A program made the position numbers and the translations under genes. A DNA stretch of 28,977 bases from positions 1 through 28,977 of the forward strand of contig JBNGIS010019732.1 of the NCBI GenBank assembly GCA_049999725.1. Direction: 5' to 3'. The notes beneath the pieces were generated by a model. That model was not told the DNA's origin. It saw nothing but the letters and a program-made list of their open reading frames with translations, and searched no databases. Positions 18,801 to 28,011 of this stretch are shown one piece after another. Positions within the stretch are counted from its first letter, which is position 1. Each line of letters starts with the position of its first letter. The DNA comes from Haplomitrium mnioides. Lineage: Eukaryota; Marchantiophyta; Haplomitriopsida; Calobryales.

Positions 18801-19341
18801 AATTCGACGAGCCAAGGAAAAATTAGAAGTTGCTCGTAATCGACAAAAGCAATATGCTAATACTCATTGTCGAGAGGTCACCTTTTCTATCGGTGACCAA
18901 GTCTGGCTCTCCACATCCAATCTTCCTTTGCTTCATTCACGTAAGTTAAGTGCTTGCTTTATTGGTCCTTTTTCTATCTCTGCTCGCATTGGTGAAGTGG
19001 CTTATTAGTTGGTTTTACCTCCTCACATGAAGATTCATCCGGTCTTTCATGTCTCTTTACTTCGAGCTTTTGTCCCTCGTTCTTCCTCTTTTACTAGTAC
19101 CTAAGAGCCCTCTCCACCACCTAAACTTATTGAGGGTCATGAAGAGTATGAGGTTGACCAACTTTTGAAGAAACGTACACGGCGCCGCGGTCGTCGTGAG
19201 ATTATTGAATATTTGGTTCCCTGGAAAAGTTACCCTCTTTATGAAGCTACTTGGGAGCCATTGGAGAATTTGGCTAATGCTTCTGCGCTTGTTCACTCTT
19301 TTGAAAACTCTCTTACTTGCAACAAGGACGTTGCCTCCTAA
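15882..19341 (+). pseudogene. pol: A1 pol: protease, RT, RNase H, integrase, chromodomain
   Basis: Starts at ATG 15882 overlapping the gag end; TGA at 15894 replaces CGA of A2. Protease, about 16011-16364: VLVDFGAEENYLS, with DFG where A2 keeps DSG, so the active site is altered. Reverse transcriptase, about 16660-17300: [46 protein letters not shown] and catalytic MDDILIYS at 17067. An extra A near 16929 and a T-run indel before 17067 shift the frame. RNase H, about 17500-17790: SVDASGKAIGG, TYREELAIV, VETDYKPL. Integrase, from 18007: zinc finger H-x7-H...CLVC, MDIVCELP, VIISD-[stop]-[12 protein letters not shown]. Chromodomain, 19141-19311: EEYEVD, PWKSYP, EATWEP, with aromatic positions kept. 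Integrase stops are at 18388, 18448, 18565, 19006 and near 19102. The frame ends at TAA 19339-19341 inside the polypurine tract. Confidence 0.93.
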
Positions 19342-19354
19342 AAGGGGGGAGGAT
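19340..19354 (+). other. A1 polypurine tract
   Basis: AAAAGGGGGGAGGAT directly before the 3' LTR, overlapping the last two bases of the pol stop codon. It primes plus-strand DNA synthesis. Confidence 0.92.
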
Positions 19355-19923
19355 TGTAATAGTCACTAACTTTAGTAAGCCATAGCTAAAAATGAAGTAA
19401 GATATAGTGTCAACTTTGTCTAAAAAGCTATTACTAAGTTAGAGTAACATAAAGCGGTTGCTATTTTAGAGAGTTGGACACATGGCAAAAGGAGAGAAAG
19501 TCAACGAATTAAAGTGAAAAATGGAGCACTTTAGAATAGGATAAGGACACGTGGCAAGCAAAGAATTAAAGTGAAAAGAAGGTTCTAAAGATAAAGACAC
19601 GTGGCAGAAGGAGAACTAAAGAGATAAAAGGTTCTAAAGATAAGGACACGTGGCAACATGAGAATAAAAGTAAAGGGTGGTCCAATTAGAGCGAAAGAGA
19701 AAAGAGCGGTTCAATTAGAAGAGGATAGAAAAGTAACCAATGAGGTTCATCCACCTATGTAAGCAAAGAGCTTTCTATCAAGTATATAAAGAAGGGAGAA
19801 TGCCTTGTTTGGCATCTCTTACCTTGAGGGTTTTTGAAGTTCTTTGTGCGCCTCTTTTATGCTAACTTGTATGTGTTATACTTGTGCTAATTTGTGCATG
19901 TAATGTGGGTTTGTAGTGTTACA
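19355..19923 (+). repeat. A1 3' LTR
   Basis: TGTAATAG to TGTTACA, 569 bp, the same length as the 5' LTR and with 17 differences by eye. Confidence 0.97.
19478..19795 (+). promoter_or_regulatory. A1 3' LTR G-box/ABRE cluster and TATA box
   Basis: A decayed copy ACACATGGC at 19478-19486, then exact ACACGTGGC at 19547-19555, 19597-19605 and 19646-19654, followed by TATATAAAG near 19782. This LTR could drive transcription outward into 19924 onward, where no gene is seen nearby. Confidence 0.6.
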
Positions 19924-19928
19924 CTCTT
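19924..19928. repeat. Target site duplication CTCTT of A1 (right)
   Basis: Matches 13709-13713. Confidence 0.93.
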
Positions 19929-20018
19929 CTTCTTCTTCTCTTTCTTCCTCTTCTTCTTCCTTCATTTTCTTCTTCTTTTTCTTTTCTTCTTCTTTCTTTC
20001 CATTTTTCCTTTTCTTTT
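19929..20018. repeat. CT-rich simple repeat
   Basis: CTT/TTC-rich low-complexity DNA that is nearly pure pyrimidine on the + strand. It is the continuation of the pyrimidine tract at 13691-13713 that A1 split. Confidence 0.9.
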
Positions 20019-20118
20019 NNNNNNNNNNNNNNNNNNNNNNNNNNNNNNNNNNNNNNNNNNNNNNNNNNNNNNNNNNNNNNNNNNNNNNNNNNNNNNNNNN
20101 NNNNNNNNNNNNNNNNNN
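20019..20118. other. Assembly gap, 100 N
   Basis: Exactly 100 N between CT-rich DNA and CTCTTCCCC-type DNA. The round number suggests a placeholder of unknown true length. Confidence 0.99.
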
Positions 20119-20892
20119 TTCCTCTTCCCCTCTTTGCCTTCTCTGGTCAATGACGTCGCAATTAAACAACGAGGAGAAGGGGGGAGGTGAAACCAAATCA
20201 AAGAGGAGGGGACAAATTTGCAGTAGGGAAGGGGAGATCGAAATCAGATTAGAAAAGGAGGGAGGTGAAATCGAATGCAAGAAGGTAAGAGGCATGATCG
20301 ACTGCAAGATTGAGATCGAATGCAGTAGGGACGGAGGTGAAAACGAGATCAAACACAATAGAATTTGAGGAGACAAGCATGAAATCAGAGAGGGAGGTGA
20401 AATCGATTGCAGAAGGAGGGGACGAAATTGTAGAGAAGGAGGAGATCGAATGCAAGGGGAGGAGCCAAGAATGAAATTAGAGGAGGGGGTGAATTTGATT
20501 GCAGAGCCTTGCAGACACGAAATCGCAGCCGTAGATGAATTCGCAACCACATGAAGAAATCATAGAGGAATTGACAGGGAGGACTCATCGCAATAGAGAA
20601 ATTGTGTAGGAAGAAGATTTTGATAGGATTCGATCGAGAGAGGATTGGCTGCAAGAAAAAGTCGCAGAGAGGGGATTTGAGAGGAGAAGGACGCGTCGAG
20701 GAGAATTTTGCTGTATTAGAAGAATTCAATAGGGGAGCAGGATCCCAAGAGAGGAGGATCGTCACAACAACAATCACACAGGATGATTCAAGAGAAGGAT
20801 AGAATTCGGAAGGAGACCGCAGAAAGAGAGACTATCGCAGCAGCAAGATCGCAGAAGAAATTCGTTGCAGATGATTTTGTAGCAGAAGGAGA
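20119..20892 (+). repeat. Duplicated unit copy B, GA-rich part
   Basis: A short CT-rich start, then purine-rich DNA. Homology with copy A starts at about 20250 and covers both halves of copy A without the B1 insertion, which gives the pre-insertion sequence of that site (GATTGCAGAGCCTTGCAGACACGAAAT region near 20500). Stretches such as 20119-20249 have no partner in copy A, which abuts the satellite instead. No gene is seen. Confidence 0.8.
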
Positions 20893-21984
20893 TCAAATGA
20901 GGATTCTAGTCAGGAAAAGAATTCTCATGGTATCGTCGACGTGAAAGCCCTACACCCCTTGCTTTCAGAAGCCCAGTGCGAGATAGAAAGGAATTCGAAA
21001 CCTTAGCATCTTAAACAAGTCACCATAGGGTCCAAGGACAAGGTAGATTGTAGGCGAGAGAAATCGCTTGGACTCCTCACCTAGAAGTTTGTACAACTCT
21101 TTCTTGTATCACAGACCCAGATTGTTTTCCTAGAGGGTGCTACAAAAATACTATTCGGCGACTCGAGTGAAGCCTAGAAACTAAAGACTAAAGTCAGACG
21201 TTTGTATCACATCGCTAACATTTTATCATTATTGCAGCTTATTGAGAAGACTCACATGACGAAGAAAAGAAAACCCGTGTTTAAGTGGCTGGTCGTGTCG
21301 AATAAAGTTGGGATTTCCGCACTAAGCGTGTTTAGCAGTGGTTAGGTTGCTCCTACCAAAGAGAAATGTGGTCTGAAAATAACAAACTACAAAAATGTGG
21401 AGTCGACTTCAAATACGCCAGCTGCCTCAAAAAGGCAAAGCAAAAAACCTTTGCAACCTCTCTCTGAAAATTGTCTTGTCAGAGAACCAATCAATAAGCT
21501 TGTACATGTTTACCCTTTGTGCCACCCATCAAACATGGCTTCGAATCTTGAGTCAAGTCATTGCTTCAAGTCCATCTAAAGTTGTGACACTAGGTCCTGT
21601 TGGTGGATGGTGAGAATGAAATGAAGGTCATGTCCAGATTTCTTGTGAAAATACTCACCCAACACAGGAAGAGCAGGCTGGTCCTACTTCAACATAAAAA
21701 AGCATTAAAACTATTACAATGTGATTCCTCGCACTCATTCGATGCTCTTGTTGCCAGCATGTATCTCCGGCTTTATAGGAACGATCGTGGAAAGTAAGTT
21801 TCTCTCAGATGTGCCAATGCCCCCTCGCTTTTGCTTCCACTAGTTTTGGTTGTTTCAGACCATGCAACAACCTACTGTAGGATTCCCATTTGCGACCGGT
21901 GATCCACAAGACAATGTTGATTGTCTTTATAGTGTGGGAGGACTTATCAATGCAGCGGCAATGTAGTATCAAAATGAAGGTCAG
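20893..21984 (+). pseudogene. Atypical E2F (DEL/E2Fd-e-f) relic, copy B
   Basis: A second copy of the relic at 8115, about 12% different by eye over 300 bp of the DNA-binding domain. Readable parts include REKSLGLLT, KFVQLFLVSQTQIV (a Gln codon where copy A has a stop), [15 protein letters not shown] and LQLIEKTHM. The domain's usual Asp in RRLYDI is His here. Stops shared with copy A are TAG at 21082, 21343, 21841 and 21964. Private damage includes a TAG after SSEA near 21171, a small deletion near 21555 that shifts the frame, and TGA codons near 21610. The copy is cut at 21985 by the B2 LTR. Confidence 0.8.
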
Positions 21985-21985
21985 T

Positions 21986-22407
21986 TGTAAAAGAACTCAA
22001 AGACCGACTTCCAAATAAGTAATACTTCAACACAACTCTAAAAGAGTTACACAACTCAAGGCCAATAAGCAAACCAAAGCCAAGAGTGCTAGCCAAAGCC
22101 AAACAACCAAAGTGCCAAACCGAATTGAGAGGAACTCCAAAATGAAGAGTGGGGCTAAAAAGCCCTTCTATTTATACAAGAGAAGAGGGTGTCATCTCTT
22201 TTTCTTCACTTACAAGTCACTTCAGCCCTAAAGGTTACTCTCTACCAAAAGTGACTTCGAATGCAAGTAACCTAAAAGTGACTCTCCACCAAAAGTGACT
22301 TCAAAGGCAAGTAATATAATCTTAACCCTAAAAGTGACTCACTACCACTTCCTTCAAACCTCTCTATTTTCTCATAAATAGCACAACCTTATGCTTGTAC
22401 TATTACA
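21986..22407 (-). repeat. B2 3' LTR
   Basis: TGTAAAAG to CTATTACA, 422 bp, homologous to the B1 LTRs. It is longer because of an extra block of AAAAGTGACT-(C/T) repeats near 22240-22310. Confidence 0.94.
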
Positions 22408-22420
22408 TAATCTCCGCCGT

Positions 22421-25400
22421 CTAGTTGATGACGTCCTCGTCATTGTTGCAACTTTCAAAAATTTTAATAGCTTCTTGAGCATTCTCAAGATTTGAAGAAG
22501 GCTCACAAGTAGCATCATGAAGTGGATAGCCTTTCCACAAAACCTTGTATTGAACTTGTGGATGCTGTCCGCGTTTGATAACTCTTTTTGCCAAAATGCG
22601 GTCTACTTCAAATTCTTCATGATCGTCAAGAACAATGGTCGAAAGAGGAAGTTGAACACGATTTGGAAAAGAAGATGGACTAGGAACAAAAGGCTTAAGT
22701 TTGGATACATGGAACACATGATGAATCTTCATATGAAGAGGAAGATCAAGTTTATAGACAACAAGAGAAATAACCTGAAAATTAGAGAACGGACCAATCC
22801 AAATAGGAGATAACTTACAAACTTAAGTATTTAAAGACAATGGAAGATCATGAGTGAATAACATAACTTAATCACCTAAAATATAAGAGCAATCACGACG
22901 ATGATTATTGACATATTTTTTTTTGCCAATTTTGAGCAATAGTAAGATAGTTACAAGCATCTTGTAAGGAAGAAGATAAATGAGACAAAAAAATAGAAAT
23001 ACTTGGAACATTAGAAGAAGTAGGAGAAAGCAAACCATCGGGAACAAGAGAATGCTTATCTGAATTAAGAAAGAAAGGAGAAAACCCAATACTTGCTTGT
23101 TTGGAGTTGTTGTAAGCAAACTCCACAGCTGGTAAGAAACTATCCCAATTGGTATGATGAACATTTATGAACGCGCGAAGCATGTTCTCCACACTATGAT
23201 TAGCATGCTACGTTTGCCCATTTGTTTGCGGATGATAAGCAGTAGACATAGAAAGTTTGGTTCTTAGAAGTTTGAATAACTCTCGCCAAAACTTTCCAAT
23301 GAAATGCGGATCTCTATCAGATACTAACACCTTGGGCATTCCATGATGGCAAAAAATAGTATCAAAGTAAAAATTTTCCAATTGTGAAGCATCTTTTGTA
23401 TCCACCATTGGCGTTAAATGAATCTGCTTGCTCAACTTGTCCACAAACACCACAATAGCAGTAAACTCACAAGGCGTAGTTGGAAGTAAAGTGACAAGAT
23501 CCAAACTTACATATTCCCAACAAGCAGTAGGAATTGGTAACGGTTGAAGAAGTCCCACTGGTTTTTGATTCAAAGCTTTGTTTCATTGACAACTTTCACG
23601 CGAACGAACAAAACCACGAACATCTCAAGCCAAGTTAGGCCACCACCAAGTGCGTTGAAGCAACTCTATAGTTTTATCTACTCCAAGATGCCCAGAGATA
23701 AGAATGTCATGCGCTTCTTGTAAACAAACCATTCAAAGCGTATCATCTTGTCGAACATATATTTGATGGTCTCGATAGAGAATACCATCTCTAATGGAGA
23801 AAGAATGATACTCACTATCCTTGACGGCCAATCGTGCTTGAACCACACTAAAGAAAGCATCTTCTTGTAGTTTTTGACAATAACTCCCACTAGTTGCCTC
23901 ATCTAAATGTAAGATACTAATGTTGATCACCTCCATTGTATTCACTCGATGATCTGACCTTCGTGATAGTGCATCGGAAGTGGTGTAGAACCTTCATGGC
24001 TTGTTCTCTAGCTTGATATCAAAGAATTGCAATTGATCTTCCCATCGGTGATGGCGACTTGTCATATTTTCCAAATGGATTGATTGTAACGATGGTTTGT
24101 GATTTGTGCATATAAGTACAGGTCTTCCCAAAAGATAATACCTCCATACTTTTGTAGCATAAACCATTGTCAATTGCTCTCAATCCCTTGTAGAATAGCT
24201 TCTTTCCGCCGCATTCAATCGACGCGACATGAAGGCAATTGGATGAAGTCCATCCTCAAACTCTTGCTACAAAATTGCTCCAATAGCAAAATTAGAAGCA
24301 TCAAAATCAACTATACAACGTGCCTTTGGATCAATGACATAGGGTTGTAGAATAGGACGAGAAGAGATTGCATCCTTGAGCTGTTGAAATGCCTCCTGCT
24401 CTTTGGCGGTCCATTGAAACTTGACCTCCTTGTCTAGCAAATCTGTAAGTGGTGTAGCAATATGTGCATAATAATGGAAGAATCGTTGATAGAAGCTTGC
24501 CAATCCATTAAAGGCTCTAACGTCGTTTGCCTCCATTGGTGTTGGCCACTCAGTAATAGCCTTGATTTTCTCTTCTTCCATCTATATACCATTCGCAAAA
24601 CACCTTGTAACCCAAGTAAGTAACCTCTTGCTTCCAAAATTTGCACTTGGATCTCTTATAATGGAACTTCCAATTGCGCAATCTTTGCAAAACTTTTTTT
24701 GGATGATTGCGATGCTCAACTTCAATTTTGCAAAAAATAAGAGTGTCATCCAAGAATACCAAAACTGACTTATCCAATAACCCATCAAAAATTTGATGGA
24801 TTTGATCCATGAATATGGTCGGAGCATTAGTGAGACCAAATGTAAGGGCCTTCCACTCAAAATGTCCATACCTCGTACAAAAAGCTGTCTTCGGCACATC
24901 ACTTGGCTTGATAGGAATTTGCCAATAACCACTTCAAAGATTGAGCTTCGAAAAGAACTGCGCACCACTTAGTTGATATAACAAATCATCAATATGCGGT
25001 AAAAGATAGGCATTCTTTACGGTTTGCTTGTTCAAACCACGATAATCAGTACAAAGACGAAATCCACCATTTTTCTTTGGTACAAAGAATACTCGTGCTC
25101 CTTAACGCCAAGTACTATACTGAATGAAATCCTTCTAAAAAAGATCCGTCAAGGTCTTGTGAAGCTCTTTCAACTCTTGTGGCAATAACTTGCATATTGG
25201 GCAATTATACAGAATACTTCATGGTATCAACTCAATCGGAACGGGCATTTCACGATCATCTGGTAACTCCTTTGGCAAATCATTCGGAAATATATTTGAA
25301 AACTCCTTCAAGATATCATCAATCATTGAGGTCGGTAAAGATTTCCCTCCCTCCTTATTCAAGTCCACAATAGGCTTGATCAAAATAGCAAAGACGGGCA

Positions 25401-25871
25401 ACTCTTTCTCCATCAAAACATTATGCTAAACTGATTTGGGGTTCTTCACCAATGGCGCCAAACGCCTTACAAGAAATTGATTTCCTTGTAAAGTAACTTG
25501 AATTTGTCGTTTTTCCTAATCAATGTGAACAAATCGATCTTCAAGCCCAAAATAATGTCATACTGTACGGGTGCAATAACATAATCCATATATTCCTCAT
25601 AATCTTTGCCAATCCTTAGAAGAAATGGCTTGTGAGAATGGAAGACCTCATGTTTTTAGCCATCGTTCATAATCACAAAACTTCTTCTTATAGGTGAAGT
25701 CGTAGCTTTGATTTTCTTTGCAAAACATAGTGCCATGATATTTTCAGAACTTCCACAATCTACCAACATTCTACAAGAATGCTCATCAACCATACCGTCT
25801 AGATGAAATAAGGTACTTCTAATTCTTGTCGAGATTTTGAGTTTTTTGGAACTAATTAAGCTCTCAATAAA
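22421..25871 (-). pseudogene. pol: B2 pol relic: protease to chromodomain
   Basis: On the minus strand. Protease at about 25871-25656: RMLVDCGSSENIM, with the catalytic Asp near 25760 and DCG in place of the usual DSG. A linker (IFPNDLPKELP) is at about 25416-25219. Reverse transcriptase at about 25120-24590: [38 protein letters not shown] and an intact FLDDTLIF. RNase H at 24581-24267: FQWTAKEQEAFQQL, IVDFDASNFAIG. Integrase core at 23573-23208: SLDLVTLLP, VSDRDPHFIGKFW, AYHPQTNGQT, then TAG where the catalytic Glu should be. The C-terminal part is at about 23192-22868. Chromodomain at about 22618-22454: EEFEVD, VLWKGYP, and TCEP in place of TWEP. Stops and frameshifts are scattered; it is not functional. 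Confidence 0.9.
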
Positions 25872-26440
25872 TGTAACAGTCATTAACTTTAGTAAGCCAT
25901 AGCTAAAAATAATGTCCACTATCTCTAGAAAGCTATTACTAAGTTAGAGTAGCAAAAAGCAATTGCTATTATAGAGAATTGGACACGTGGCACGAGGAGA
26001 GGAAGTCAATGAATTAAAGTGAAAGAGAGAGTCTAGATAAACTACTTGAGAAGAGGATAAAGACACGTCGCAAGCGGAGAATTAAAGTAAAGAGAAGGTT
26101 CTAAAGATAAAGACACGTGGCAGAAGGAGAACTAAAGAGATGGAAGGTTCTAAGTATAAGAACACGTGGCAGAAGGAGAACAAAAGTAAAAGGGTGGTCC
26201 AATTAGAGTGAGAGAGAAAAGAGGGGTCCAATTAGAAGAAGATAGAAAAGGAACCAATGGGGTTCCTCCACCTATGTAAGCAAAGTGCTTTCTCTCAAGT
26301 ATATAAAGAAGGGAGAGTGCCTTGTTTGGCATCTCTTACCTTGTGGGTTTTCCAAGTTCTTTGTGCGCTTCTCTTGTGCTAACTTGTATGCGTTGTATTT
26401 GTACTAACTTATGTGTGTAATGTGGGTGTGTAGTGTTACA
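25872..26440 (+). repeat. A2 5' LTR
   Basis: TGTAACAG to TGTTACA, 569 bp, aligned with the A1 LTRs end to end but clearly diverged. Confidence 0.96.
25983..26310 (+). promoter_or_regulatory. A2 LTR G-box/ABRE cluster and TATA box
   Basis: ACACGTGGC at 25983-25991, 26113-26121 and 26162-26170, and ACACGTCGC at 26063-26071. The last two steps (50 and 49 bp) match A1. TATATAAAG lies near 26301. Confidence 0.63.
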
Positions 26441-26441
26441 A

Positions 26442-26453
26442 TGGTATCAAAGC
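26442..26453 (+). other. A2 primer binding site, one mismatch
   Basis: TGGTATCAAAGC, which is A1's TGGTATCAGAGC with one G to A change. Confidence 0.9.
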
Positions 26454-26458
26454 TTGGT

Positions 26459-26496
26459 CTTCTCTAAAGAGTGTGGACTACCCTTCTTTGGAGAAG
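26459..26496 (+). other. A2 leader stem-loop
   Basis: CTTCTCTAAAGA (26459-26470) pairs with TCTTTGGAGAAG (26485-26496). The one change from A1 turns a C-G pair into a U-G pair, so the stem is kept. The loop is 14 nt. Confidence 0.7.
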
Positions 26497-26643
26497 TACT
26501 CAAGACCTTTTGAAGTAGTGGAATCTCCACTTTGCATTGACTCCATTAGAGTTAAACCTTCGAATTTTCATGAATAAAGGATAGTGGATATCCCATCCTT
26601 TATAAATGAAGATGAGAAGTTTGACTTGATGCTATGGTAGCCA

Positions 26644-26859
26644 ATGGATAGAGGAGCATTTTTACCTCTTAGAATTCCTCTATTAAATCCTTTCAACATT
26701 TGTGTGTTTAATATTGACAAGCATTTCTTTCGTCAATTTCTAGTATATAACTTTGGTAATGACTTTATGGTTTTTGTGATGGAATCAAGAGAGCATGTTA
26801 TATTACATGTGGTAAATTATAGTATTACATGGGAGTGTTTAATTTATATTTTATGGTAG
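26644..26859 (+). CDS. ORFa, 71-aa conserved accessory protein of family A (A2)
   Basis: An intact counterpart of 14486-14701 with the same start context (AATGGATAGAGGAGC) and stop. The core FLV-x2-FG-x2-F and the TWEC end are kept; replacements include Arg20 to Cys, His30 to Arg and two Pro to His changes. Differences from A1 fall mainly at third codon positions. The family is not recognised. Confidence 0.7.
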   Translation: MDRGAFLPLRIPLLNPFNICVFNIDKHFFRQFLVYNFGNDFMVFVMESREHVILHVVNYSITWECLIYILW

Positions 26860-26867
26860 AAAGAAAA

Positions 26868-27068
26868 ATGGATTTGAACCAAGCTCCTCTAGAAGAGTTC
26901 AACTCCAAATGTCATATTTCTATTAGAGTAACACCTAAACAAACGCGACGAGATTTTCTTGTTCGTAAGTTTGGAGAGAGGTTTTATAATGCGGTGTTGG
27001 CATCCACTAAACCTTTTATTTTACCTATTCTCCACAATTGGAATGTTTATATATTTGTTTTTGTATAA
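26868..27068 (+). CDS. ORFb, 66-aa paralogue of ORFa (A2)
   Basis: Intact here, starting MDLNQAPLEEFNSKCHISIR and ending in VYIFVFV. The frame is also open upstream to ATG 26829, overlapping the ORFa end, but homology with A1 supports ATG 26868. Residues 30-53 match ORFa residues 32-55 at 12 of 24 positions. Basic residues (KQTRR) precede the core, which could suit nucleic acid binding; that is inference only. Gag begins 29 nt downstream at 27098. Confidence 0.7.
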   Translation: MDLNQAPLEEFNSKCHISIRVTPKQTRRDFLVRKFGERFYNAVLASTKPFILPILHNWNVYIFVFV

Positions 27069-27097
27069 GTTAGAGGGTTAGATTGTGAGGGAACAAT

Positions 27098-28011
27098 ATG
27101 GATGCTAACTTTAACAGTCTTGGAGAAGGAGTGTGGATGATGGCAAAGTTGGAAGAGCTTCAAGCATCTCTTATAGCAAGCCAACAACAAACCAACATGT
27201 TGATGGCACAAATGGTGAAAATGCGATTATAATAAGAAAGTGGAGAAGGAAGTCGAGAGATGCTACTTCAGAAAATGAGCAAGTCATGCAAGGTAGAGCC
27301 TTATGGAGGAAGTTGCATAGTTGGCATCGTAGAAGNNNNNNNNNNNNNNNNNNNNNNNNNNNNNNNNNNNNNNNNNNNNNNNNNNNNNNNNNNNNNNNNN
27401 NNNNNNNNNNNNNNNNNNNNNNNNNNNNNNNNNNNAAAAATACACGAGGAGAACAACTTTTGTGGAGCAGTTTAAAAGAAGGTTTGCTCCAAAATTTTAA
27501 AGCGGTAGATTCTATATTGACCGCAAGAATGAAACTTTGGGAGTTGGAGTAGCAAGGAAGCGTTGCAAGATATATTGAGGAATTTTGAAGCTTGCGAGTT
27601 CAAATCAAAGATATGAGTCCAACGGAAGCACTTGACAAATTTTTGCAAGGGTTAAAGAGAAAGATTAGAGGAGAAGTTATGATGCACAACCCAAAAGATG
27701 TAAATGAAGCCATTTCATTTGCTCAAAGAATTGAAGGGACATTAGGAATTGTGCAAAGTGGAGGAAACTATGGCCTCACGCATATGGAGTTAGGAAATAT
27801 AAGAAGAAGAGAATTTCATCGTCCAAATCACCAACAAGGAGGACCACAAAATACTAATGAGAGGAGGATGGATGATCGACGAGAAACTTGAACATGCTAC
27901 AATTGTGGTCGGGTAAGGCATATTGCACCAAATTGTAGAAGAGTGAGGCGCAATCAAGGGCGAGTGTTTCGACGACCTCTTCACAACATCAACAATGAAG
28001 AAGATGAATAA
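27098..28011 (+). pseudogene. gag: A2 gag, with an assembly gap inside
   Basis: Starts MDANFNSLGEGVWMMAKLEE, colinear with A1 gag. Two adjacent Gln codons of A1 are TAA TAA here (about 27227-27232). A 100-N gap removes about 128 bp judged from A1. Afterwards LLWSSLKEGLLQNF, RYIEEF-[TGA]-SL, LDKFLQGLKRKI and the zinc knuckle CYNCGRVRHIAPNC are readable; two more stops flank these (after LWELE, and after DRRET). The frame ends NNEEDE-TAA at 28009-28011, overlapping the pol ATG. Confidence 0.9.
27336..27435. other. Assembly gap, 100 N
   Basis: 100 N inside A2 gag. The matching A1 interval (15179-15306) is 128 bp, so the true missing length is probably near that. Confidence 0.98.

Larger units (their letters stand above)
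13714..19923 (+). mobile_element. A1, complete family A chromovirus
   Basis: A full-length 6210-bp Ty3/gypsy retrotransposon with 569-bp LTRs (13714-14282 and 19355-19923), TG/CA ends, CTCTT target duplications, tRNA-iMet primer site (14284-14295) and polypurine tract (19340-19354). Its order is ORFa, ORFb, gag, protease, reverse transcriptase, RNase H, integrase, chromodomain. Integrase after RNase H places it in Ty3/gypsy, and the chromodomain makes it a chromovirus. The LTRs differ at 17 positions by eye (about 3%) with no indels, mostly transitions. Many stops and a few frameshifts make it non-autonomous now. It inserted into a pyrimidine-rich tract. Confidence 0.97.
21986..25871 (-). mobile_element. 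B2, family B chromovirus, interrupted by A2
   Basis: A minus-strand element whose 3' LTR is 21986-22407. Upstream on the minus strand come chromodomain, integrase, RNase H, reverse transcriptase and protease, up to 25871 where A2 begins. Gag, primer site and 5' LTR must lie beyond A2, outside the window. It keeps the protease and N-terminal RT that B1 has lost. The 5 bases left of its LTR are TCAGT, the predicted target duplication. Confidence 0.93.

Noticed and set aside
19876-20550. Frames of 150-224 aa across the N gap
   Set aside because: They run through unknown bases and simple CT/GA repeats, so they are artefacts.
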